From positions 1 through 64,000 of the forward strand of contig CAKZUB010000044.1 in the NCBI GenBank assembly GCA_937921505.1: a stretch of 64,000 nt of DNA, read 5' to 3'. The notes under the pieces were generated by a model. That model made no database searches and was not told the origin of the DNA. It worked only from the letters and a program-made list of their open reading frames with translations. Made by a program: the position numbers and the translations under genes. The stretch is from an uncultured Clostridia bacterium (GTDB taxonomy: Bacteria; Bacillota; Clostridia; Lachnospirales; Cellulosilyticaceae). Of this stretch, positions 26,010-33,282 are shown piece by piece (positions within the stretch are counted from its first letter, which is position 1; each line of letters opens with the position of its first letter).

Positions 26010-26151
26010 CTATACAAGGCTATATATTTTATGTTTTTACAACTTTTAGCATTTTACTTCAAAAAACAAACGAAATAAAGCACCTTATTTATAATATCTA
26101 TTTTCTTGGTATAATCTCAATTTGCGTGTATTTGTTTTTTACTTTTTCAAG

Positions 26152-27075
26152 TTATACAATAGTATCAGTATGTACCCGCATTCTCTCAACATACAGTCTG
26201 AATTCACCATACTTTTCCAAAAACCTTGATATAATCTCTTCATACTCAGTATGGCTTAGTTTAGGGCTGTCACAAACTGAACCTCTACTAATTCCAACCT
26301 CTCCCAATACTTCCACTTTAATAGTCCTATGTGTACCAGGGATACTTGTATAATCATAAAAATATTGATTAAACTCTCTATATATTGCAAGTAGTTCATC
26401 TAAAATATCTTCAAGTTTCCTATCAATAAAAAACCACTCTTCATTTGCCTTATACAGTTCAATCGGCTCTATAAAGCTGCCAAACAAAGAGGAACCAACC
26501 CAATCAAATTCCGTATAACGATTTACTTTTTTCATAGATTCAATAATCTTTATTATTTCTATAGCTTTATCATAATCATGCTTCGTACTTATCTTTTTAA
26601 CCGAATTTCTTGGCAATGATGCATCTTCAACTTTTTTAAGCATAATTTCCTTTGCAATAGTGAATGTAGTTTCCTTGATTCTTTTTAATAAATCTTTATC
26701 ATTTTTAAAATAATAATATGAAATTTGGTTGTTATTAATTTCATTTATAAGTTCCTGTGCATCTCGTTCATTTTTTTCAAGTTTAATATATACATGTTTT
26801 GGTATATTATTATCTAAAGCTATTTGGAATTCTTCATGTGTTCCAGAGATACCCCTTTCGGTTCTTGCACCATAATTGTTTTTAATGATAAAGATTATAA
26901 AGTCAGCATCCAAAATATCTTCTCGGTATGTCATAGTATTAATTGATGGAGTTAGGTTCTTTTCATACAACATCGCCTCTGCACCAATACTCGAGAAAAA
27001 ACTTTCAATTTCCGATCTGATTTTCAAGTTTTCACTTAGTGTTGAACTCAAAAATATCCTAGGTTTAAAAATCAT
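26152..27075 (-). CDS. DUF4062-domain protein (element cargo)
   Basis: 307 residues from the ATG at 27075. The N-terminal ~120 residues are a DUF4062 domain: PRIFLSSTLSENLKIRSEIESFF at the start, NTMTYREDILDADFIIFII, then ERGISGTHEEFQIALDNN. DUF4062 has a TIR-like flavodoxin fold and occurs at the N-terminus of NACHT and WD40 signalling proteins; its biochemical activity is unclear. The C-terminal ~190 residues are not recognised. It lies 110 bases downstream of the PLD-type nuclease gene in the same direction, probably one operon. A conflict or anti-phage role is inferred from domain and location only. Confidence 0.7.
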   Translation of the reverse strand: MIFKPRIFLSSTLSENLKIRSEIESFFSSIGAEAMLYEKNLTPSINTMTYREDILDADFIIFIIKNNYGARTERGISGTHEEFQIALDNNIPKHVYIKLEKNERDAQELINEINNNQISYYYFKNDKDLLKRIKETTFTIAKEIMLKKVEDASLPRNSVKKISTKHDYDKAIEIIKIIESMKKVNRYTEFDWVGSSLFGSFIEPIELYKANEEWFFIDRKLEDILDELLAIYREFNQYFYDYTSIPGTHRTIKVEVLGEVGISRGSVCDSPKLSHTEYEEIISRFLEKYGEFRLYVERMRVHTDTIV

Positions 27076-27185
27076 TAAGAACACATCCTTTTATCTTAAG
27101 ATTAATTACACTATCAAATTCTATAAATAATAGATTATTATAATTAGTGAAAATCTGCTGCGTAATAAAGTTGTTCAATTATTTC

Positions 27186-27932
27186 TTACGACTTATTTTC
27201 TCTGTATAAGCGCATGAATTCATCAGCAAATTTTAGAACGAACTCTTTATCTAATGCTGTCGCCAAAGTTTCTTCATTTGTAATTGCACTTTTGCTCCAA
27301 TTATATGAACCATGCATCACATACTCTAGGTCTATGATACAAAATTTATCATGCATAATATCATTTCCCCAATAACCTTTTCTTGGTACTTTTATACATT
27401 CGAAGTTATTAACCAAGTCATCAATAAGTGATTTATTGCCTTGATCATCAGAAATAATAATCTTTATATCTATGCCATGCATTTTTCTTATTTTAAGTTC
27501 TTGAAAAATATCTTTATCTGTAAACCACGCAACAGCTGCCCATATTAAATACTTTGCGTTTCTGATTCCTTGAATAATAGTATCTTTTATTTCGGAAAAA
27601 TACACATCATGTTCTTTCATTGGCTTTACATCTAACTCAACCAATTTAGGTTTTATTAATAACGATTTCATATCCATATTATCTGTCTCTTCATATATCT
27701 GTCTTGCAAGATTTGCAAATACTTCGTTATATTTTTTAGCCTCTTTTAACAAAGGGACCGGAACTCTTAAATCTATATTTTCTAATCTTTGGTATGATTT
27801 TGAACCAAAACCTGAAGCTGATGAAAAAGTAATTTTAGAATTTCTTAAAATAGATAACATTTCTTGCTTATTTGCATATTCATCGTACCTAATACAATCT
27901 ATCATTGTTTTCAAAAAAGTATCTTCATACAT
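27186..27932 (-). CDS. PLD-superfamily nuclease-like protein (element cargo)
   Basis: 248 residues. The C-terminal half is a phospholipase D/Nuc fold with one HxK(x4)D motif, His194-Lys196-Asp201 (MHDKFCIID), followed by HGSYNWSKSAITNEE. One motif per chain implies a dimer, as in Nuc and BfiI nucleases. Residues ~1-105 are a separate helical domain I do not recognise. GGAGGG precedes the ATG. Upstream of the DUF4062 gene, it may supply the DNA- or RNA-cutting arm of a two-gene system. Confidence 0.75.
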   Translation of the reverse strand: MYEDTFLKTMIDCIRYDEYANKQEMLSILRNSKITFSSASGFGSKSYQRLENIDLRVPVPLLKEAKKYNEVFANLARQIYEETDNMDMKSLLIKPKLVELDVKPMKEHDVYFSEIKDTIIQGIRNAKYLIWAAVAWFTDKDIFQELKIRKMHGIDIKIIISDDQGNKSLIDDLVNNFECIKVPRKGYWGNDIMHDKFCIIDLEYVMHGSYNWSKSAITNEETLATALDKEFVLKFADEFMRLYRENKS

Positions 27933-28375
27933 TTTATCATACCCTCCACAATTTAATTATTTGCTCTTCATTACCTTCAAATAATATCCACTACCTACTA
28001 CTTCATTAAATTTATCCGATATACCTAGTTAATTATTTATATACTCTTAAATAAATTGGATTCATCTTAAATATGTATTTTAACTTATATAGGCGATAGC
28101 TTAATTGGCAAAAGATTAATTCTTCAACCTTTCCAACTATACGACTTTAATCTACTAAGACACTCTAATGAGCACTGGAAGCTTAAGCCCTCCCTCTTTT
28201 AGCAACATATATTTTAGCTGACTTTCGTCAGAATGCTAGTTGACAGTTAAGTCCGCTACGTTAGTTTCTCATATTTTTAGCGTTTGGCCCTTTATTTAAA
28301 AACATAGCCCAAATTATAAATCACTTCGTGCATCAAGTGTGTCGGAACAATTTTATGCTTAGTTCCAACACTATT
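27933..28375. other. Non-coding stretch inside the element
   Basis: About 440 bases between the cargo and the fourth recombinase-like gene. A hairpin GTGTCGGAAC/GTTCCAACAC (28339-28348, 28362-28371; one mismatch) sits just after the stop of that gene. The promoter of the PLD gene should be in the AT-rich part 27950-28080. Confidence 0.5.
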
Positions 28376-29383
28376 CTATATATAAGAATAGTATTCCAGC
28401 TTTCTGATTTCCCAGTTTATAGATTCACTAATATTAGGTTGAAGTAGTTCTTGATTAAATATTTCATCATAATAAGTTTTTTCTAAAGAACCAATATCAA
28501 GTCCACAGACCTTGGAGACATAGGCTAAATTGGCTCTGCCCATTACAAGATGTCTAATCGCTGTTTTCATAATAGGCTCAATTGGATAAGTCGTTTTTTC
28601 ATTGTCGATTTTATCAATTCCAATGATATTTTGCTCCTTTATAAAAGAGCAAAACCATGTATTTATAACTTCGTTTCTAAATCCTGGACCCTCGATATAT
28701 CTAAAAACTTTGTCATTCTCCCCTATGTCTTTATTTGATTGATTCTTTGCTATTTCTAATGCAAGTTTCAAGTCACGCCTCAATGAATTAGGAATTGATA
28801 TTCCAACTTCGTTTACAGTCACAGTTCTTAAATCTTTACTAAAATCAGAGTATTTAAGCCTACATATTACTTGTCTCTTTGCAGGAGCGATTAGAGTTAA
28901 CTTAATAACAAGTCGTAGTATAGACCAGTGAATATATCTTTTTTTATTATTCGTTCCTTCTATTGTAGAATAATCAGTTTCCAAGTAATCATCAAGCTTT
29001 GTGAGTATGTCTTTTATAGTATCTATACTAAATGCTTCTCTTGATACTTTTTGAGTTAAATTAAATTCATCTATCAAACTCTTCTTATACTCTTCATAGT
29101 TCATCTGAGAAAAAAGATCAGGCGATTTACCTGTTCCAAGCAAATAATCATAAAAACTCTTTAAAGATTCTAAATGTAATTCCATAGTATTTACGGCACC
29201 AAAGATTCCTAATTCAACATAGTACCCTACGCAGTTACGAATATCATCTAAAGTAATATTAATTGGAGTGTCAGCCTTGTTAATAAGTTTTAAATAATTA
29301 ATAAACCTATTTACATGATTTTTATATGTATTTCCTTTCATTTTTAAATATTCATTACGCCATTTTTCCATTATAGTAGACAC
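28376..29383 (-). CDS. Tyrosine-recombinase-like protein, divergent active site
   Basis: 335 residues with the shape of a tyrosine recombinase: an N-terminal SAM-like core-binding domain (residues ~5-90), then a catalytic-like domain. Candidate catalytic residues are Arg170 (IAPAKRQVICRLKYSD), Arg277-His278 (KTAIRHLVMG) and Tyr304/305 (LEKTYYDE). The usual first His of HxxR and the GH motif are absent (KTAIRH; CGLDIGS). It may be a weakly active or structural partner of the others. GTG start at 29383 with AAAGGAGG. It has its own promoter and is separated from the main operon by a terminator. Confidence 0.65.
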   Translation of the reverse strand: MSTIMEKWRNEYLKMKGNTYKNHVNRFINYLKLINKADTPINITLDDIRNCVGYYVELGIFGAVNTMELHLESLKSFYDYLLGTGKSPDLFSQMNYEEYKKSLIDEFNLTQKVSREAFSIDTIKDILTKLDDYLETDYSTIEGTNNKKRYIHWSILRLVIKLTLIAPAKRQVICRLKYSDFSKDLRTVTVNEVGISIPNSLRRDLKLALEIAKNQSNKDIGENDKVFRYIEGPGFRNEVINTWFCSFIKEQNIIGIDKIDNEKTTYPIEPIMKTAIRHLVMGRANLAYVSKVCGLDIGSLEKTYYDEIFNQELLQPNISESINWEIRKLEYYSYI

Positions 29384-29445
29384 ATTAATCCTCCTTTTTC
29401 ATAACATAATTAAAAATTATCTAATAAATGTTAATTAATACGATA

Positions 29446-29473
29446 AGTATACACCTGCCATTTATTTTGTCAA
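29446..29473 (-). promoter_or_regulatory. Sigma-A promoter of the 28.4-kb recombinase-like gene
   Basis: On the minus strand TTGACA (29473-29468), 16 bases, TATACT (29451-29446), about 60 bases before the GTG start. Confidence 0.65.
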
Positions 29474-29785
29474 TGCGAAAAGCAAATAAAATCCGACTTT
29501 TAACCAAAACCCAGTGTCACTCTCCACTCGAAAGCACTGATAACACAGCGTTTTAATTTTTGACACAGATAGTAATTATTTTTGATTAAACATTATAGTC
29601 AATTATCAATAAAGTTATTTCTTTCAATAAAACAAGGACACTTTATTTTCAAGTGCTTCATTTCAGTTCTTACATTGTTTTCAAACACCAGTATACTTTA
29701 CTAAATGGTTGCATTACCACTAATGTTATCACTAGCATTAGAATACTTAAAACTAACAGACTTTAGTCATTGTACTTAAATAACA

Positions 29786-29825
29786 AAAAGTCCTATTGCT
29801 ACAGATTGTAGTAATAGGACTTTTT
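29786..29825. terminator. Bidirectional terminator after the recombinase operon
   Basis: AAAAAGTCCTATTGCTACA pairs with TGTAGTAATAGGACTTTTT (18 bp, one G-T pair), with A and T tracts on either side. It lies about 55 bases past the stop of the coiled-coil gene. Confidence 0.85.
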
Positions 29826-29880
29826 CAATAGCTTATCTTACCGAATTGCAAGGCAAACATTGCTATATATAGCTTTTTTA

Positions 29881-30897
29881 TTATTTTTTATCCTTATGCC
29901 GTCTACTAAAAAAACCATCTGCATCTTTCACCTTTTCATCAGCACCCCTCTTAAGCGGGACCACCTTTTTAGAAGCATTATTTTCAAGGTTATCTCCAAG
30001 GTCATCATCAAACTTATCCTTCGAATAATCGCCAAGCCAATTTTCCGCTTCATTTTCTTTTAGATTATCATTCGTCCTTTGATTTGTCTTAGTTAATGCT
30101 AAAACGGCTTCTTCGCTTAAATGAACTTTTGTTCCCATTTCATTTAATCTTTCAAACATAAGTAACTTATCATTTAAACCATCATATTTAGAAATACGTT
30201 TATACTCATTTTTGTAATAGTCATGGTTTTCTTTAAGCCTTTTATATTGCTCTTCCAACTGTTGATATTCAGACAATTCTTCTTTAGCCTTGTTGAATTG
30301 CACTAACAAGTTTAAATAATCAAGCTTAAGACTTTCATATTTGTCGGAAAAATCCCTTAATATAATTTTTAGTTTAGCTGGGCTTGTTTTAAAAGATTCA
30401 AGAATGTCATCGGCTCTTAAAATATTAGCATGTTGAATTTTGAAATTCGCTTTCTCCTCATCATTTTCTAGAAGAGAGCTATCTCTTCCCAATGCTTCTA
30501 TCAATCCCTTAATCTCAGGCTCTTTATTGAAATGATAAGCATTGATATCTTTATAGCCAAGTTTCTTTGCGCATTTTACTAAATTTGCCACATTTACTTT
30601 CTCGTATCCTGTCATTGCATTGCAACACTTATCTATAATTTCTTCTAAATCACTGACAGTATATTTTCTACCTCTTCCACCAGCACTATCAAAAAGAATA
30701 ATATCCTTTAGTGCATCTGCATTTCTTGTAAAGTGATAATACTTAATATCATCATATCCCAACTTTTTTGCAAACGTTGCGAGTTTACTTGCTGTAACTT
30801 CCCCTACGTGTCCTTGTTTAATGTATTTAACAGCAATTTCACGCAGTAAATCTGGAGAAAATTTTTTCTTTCTACCACGAGTTTCTTTAATCATCAT
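29881..30897 (-). CDS. Basic coiled-coil accessory protein (TnpC-like role)
   Basis: About 338 residues. Two similar N-terminal units (VGEVTASKLATFAKKLGYDDIKYYHF and KVNVANLVKCAKKLGYKDINAYHF, residues ~30-60 and ~100-130) look like duplicated helix-turn-helix segments. A long coiled coil follows (~180-250, YESLKLDYLNLL...YKRLKENHDYYKNEY), then a charged, low-complexity tail. This layout resembles the TnpC/DUF6262 accessory proteins of Tn554-like elements. Last gene of the operon. The ATG at 30897 is chosen for its spacing to GGTGG. Confidence 0.55.
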   Translation of the reverse strand: MMIKETRGRKKKFSPDLLREIAVKYIKQGHVGEVTASKLATFAKKLGYDDIKYYHFTRNADALKDIILFDSAGGRGRKYTVSDLEEIIDKCCNAMTGYEKVNVANLVKCAKKLGYKDINAYHFNKEPEIKGLIEALGRDSSLLENDEEKANFKIQHANILRADDILESFKTSPAKLKIILRDFSDKYESLKLDYLNLLVQFNKAKEELSEYQQLEEQYKRLKENHDYYKNEYKRISKYDGLNDKLLMFERLNEMGTKVHLSEEAVLALTKTNQRTNDNLKENEAENWLGDYSKDKFDDDLGDNLENNASKKVVPLKRGADEKVKDADGFFSRRHKDKK

Positions 30898-30909
30898 TTG
30901 CACCACCTA

Positions 30910-31185
30910 TTAAGCCTCTAATTTAAGTTGTCCCACCATTTGAAAGCTAGGCTTAGGATTTATACCCCAATAAACACTGCGACCTTCCGAACGCTTTTTA
31001 AGCACTATATCTTGATGATATAAATTCTGACATACCTTGTTGATGTTTTGTTTGCTTGATCCTAGCATATCTGCCATCTGAACTTGCGTATATTCTGACC
31101 CACCTAACAGCAGAAGAATAACCTTGTAATGATAAGTAGTAAGTCCCTCTAGAGCTGCTATTCTTTTATATATCTCCTTTTTCAC
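30910..31185 (-). CDS. Small winged-helix DNA-binding protein
   Basis: About 91 residues, MarR/winged-helix type: LTTYHYKVILLLLGG, then the recognition helix region YTQVQMADMLGSSKQNINKVCQNL and a wing (LKKRSEGRSVYWGIN). I prefer the GTG at 31185, preceded by GGGGAG, to the ATG at 31203 that has no ribosome site. It ends 12 bases before the next gene. It could regulate the recombinase operon or act as directionality factor. Confidence 0.7.
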   Translation of the reverse strand: MKKEIYKRIAALEGLTTYHYKVILLLLGGSEYTQVQMADMLGSSKQNINKVCQNLYHQDIVLKKRSEGRSVYWGINPKPSFQMVGQLKLEA

Positions 31186-31360
31186 AAATATCTCCCCAAT
31201 CATCTATCTTATAAATTAATATATCTAATGAAAATATTGTATCATTACTTTCGAACACTAATAATCATCAAAACTAATAAGATTTTATTTCATTTATAGT
31301 AATATTATATCGTTACATTAGCAGTAGTATAGCATTACCATTTGTCTTGTTAGCAGCTAA

Positions 31361-33106
31361 TCAAGTTAACTTTTTTTCATCCTCTGAGAAGCTTGATGCA
31401 ATGTAATTTGAATACAATTCAGCTTTATTGTTAGCTTTATTACGTAGACTATTGATTATATGATTATATTTATTCGAAAAATCTACAGTCTTCATATGTT
31501 TTTCTACCAACAGCCTCAACGCTTCTGTTTGGGTTGCTATTTCTTTGTCAATTTTATCTAATTCTGCAATTAAATTCCCTGCATTTTTCTTGTCTGGATA
31601 AAAATATTTACATCTCTTATGATTCCCGTCAACAGCATAACAAGGCAAAAAATCATCTTTCTCATACATACATAAACCGTCATCTACAGTTTTATATTTC
31701 TTAGTATAGAGCTTAAGTTTCTGTACATGTTTATTAATCTGTTCACGTTGAAGATTAGAGTAAGTTGCATCTAGCACCAAGTTCTTTTCAGCTACTTCTT
31801 TTTTTAAAGCTTTTCTTTTAGCCATAGATATAACATAACACTGAACAAACTCTTCGACATGAGAAAAATAATGATACGAGCTTTGTATCGCTTCATGTCC
31901 AGCAATTTCTTTAATGGTATAAGGTTCAAACCCCATTAACACCATATTAATTATAGCGAAATGTCTAGTATCCATAATGTTAAAGCGTTGGATTTCTCCA
32001 TCATTTAGTTCGTCTTCCTTTTTACCAACTACATTTAATCCATATTTCCCATAAAGTATCTCTTGATAAAAAGTATCTACATTTAGTCGAAAATGACTAT
32101 ACCTAAACAATTCTCTTTCCAAGACTCTAGCAGACTTCATATTAGGAATGTATTTCATGATGGATTTCTTCGAGATCAAAAACCGTCTATCTCCATCAAA
32201 CTCATCTACAATAGAATTGTATCGTTGTATTAGGCTAATCACTTCTGAACTAACTTTTATCTTTTGAAGCCGATAACATTCTTCAAAGGTATGCTTAAAT
32301 GAAGTTCTAGTTTTCCCTTTCAGTACAGAACGACTAACTATCATTTTATTTTCTTCTTGTTCACCACACAAACAATCTTTAACTGTGGCAATTATTTCAG
32401 TTGACCTCATCGGAATTATTGTTGATAATTTCCACCATAATACAATAGGAAAGAACTTTTCAAACTCATCATCACTCAAATATTCAATAGCTTGTTGCAT
32501 GTAATCATCTGCTTTAAACGCATCACTAAATAGTGGTAACTTTCTATTCTTAAGCCTTGCACTCATGTTCACTTTATATTTGTCTAGTACCACTTCTAGT
32601 TGATCAATATATCTTATATCTAGCTCTACCCCTATAAAATCCAAGAACTTCAAAAGACGTTCAATATTTATAGCTTTATTGTTGAAATCTTCATCATTCA
32701 TCACCTTTGGAATAAAAGAAGTGCTAAATCCCTTACTTACTTTTAGAAAAACTTCTATATCATTTACCATCATACCTACCGACATGCTGATAAGTCGTCT
32801 TAATTCTATTACCGCGTAACACCTAAGAGCACAACCAAACTCCTCATATCCAAGTTGTATAACTCCACCTTTACGTACTTTTTGGTATTCAATTTCTGTC
32901 ATCTTAAATTTGACACTTGAATACGTTATACCCGTTTTAACTGTCCAACTATCCGATTCAAACTCACAATCAGCATTAATGACGCCTATCTTTTTAAACC
33001 TTTCAAACTCTTGGCGATACTCCTCTATGTCATTAGCATCAAACTCAACATAGCTTATTTGTTCCACGTTACTATTTTCATTAATAGCCTTTTGAACCAT
33101 TAGCAT
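31361..33106 (-). CDS. Tyrosine recombinase (second, 581 aa)
   Basis: The catalytic half shows Arg234 (IIPMRSTEII), a Lys in the beta hairpin (LKGKTR, ~264), Arg381-His382 (MDTRHFAI), His404 (EIAGHEAIQ) and Tyr411 or Tyr413 (SSYHYFSH), the usual R-K-R-H-Y order, so it is probably active. A Cys-rich segment near residues 480-510 (CMYEKDDFLPCYAVDGNHKRCKYF) may bind zinc, as seen in Tn554-type recombinases. N-terminal ~200 residues form an unusual extended DNA-binding region. AGGAGG precedes the ATG. Confidence 0.85.
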   Translation of the reverse strand: MLMVQKAINENSNVEQISYVEFDANDIEEYRQEFERFKKIGVINADCEFESDSWTVKTGITYSSVKFKMTEIEYQKVRKGGVIQLGYEEFGCALRCYAVIELRRLISMSVGMMVNDIEVFLKVSKGFSTSFIPKVMNDEDFNNKAINIERLLKFLDFIGVELDIRYIDQLEVVLDKYKVNMSARLKNRKLPLFSDAFKADDYMQQAIEYLSDDEFEKFFPIVLWWKLSTIIPMRSTEIIATVKDCLCGEQEENKMIVSRSVLKGKTRTSFKHTFEECYRLQKIKVSSEVISLIQRYNSIVDEFDGDRRFLISKKSIMKYIPNMKSARVLERELFRYSHFRLNVDTFYQEILYGKYGLNVVGKKEDELNDGEIQRFNIMDTRHFAIINMVLMGFEPYTIKEIAGHEAIQSSYHYFSHVEEFVQCYVISMAKRKALKKEVAEKNLVLDATYSNLQREQINKHVQKLKLYTKKYKTVDDGLCMYEKDDFLPCYAVDGNHKRCKYFYPDKKNAGNLIAELDKIDKEIATQTEALRLLVEKHMKTVDFSNKYNHIINSLRNKANNKAELYSNYIASSFSEDEKKLT

Positions 33107-33108
33107 AG

Positions 33109-33270
33109 CTATATATTCCCTCCTTTAGTTTTTTCAAGCTCACCTAATTGCCTATCAAAAGTGGTATATAAGCGTTGCAAATCATTTCAGAGTACATTCC
33201 TATCCAATTCACTTTCAACCCTTAAAAACTGCTCTCGTATATTTAAAAACCTATTGTTAAGTCTAGTCAT
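33109..33270 (-). pseudogene. Small coiled-coil ORF with an in-frame TGA
   Basis: ATG at 33270 has AAGGAG at ideal spacing. It reads 27 residues (MTRLNNRFLNIREQFLRVES...), meets TGA at 33187-33189, then continues in the same frame for 25 residues (NDLQRLYTTFDRQLGELEKT...) to TAG just before the next gene. Both parts have the same amphipathic helical character, so a 53-residue protein was probably interrupted by a point mutation. Readthrough or recoding is possible but unsupported. Confidence 0.55.
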
Positions 33271-33282
33271 GTTTTCGTCTCC

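Noticed and set aside
28088-28165. tRNA-like D-arm (TAGCTTAATTGGCA) inside the element
   Set aside because: The anticodon and acceptor arms cannot be paired, and there is no T-loop; the resemblance is limited to about 14 bases.
29881-30063. Plus-strand ORF of about 60 codons opposite the coiled-coil gene
   Set aside because: It is the antisense of a lysine-rich gene, has no ribosome site and no recognisable protein features.
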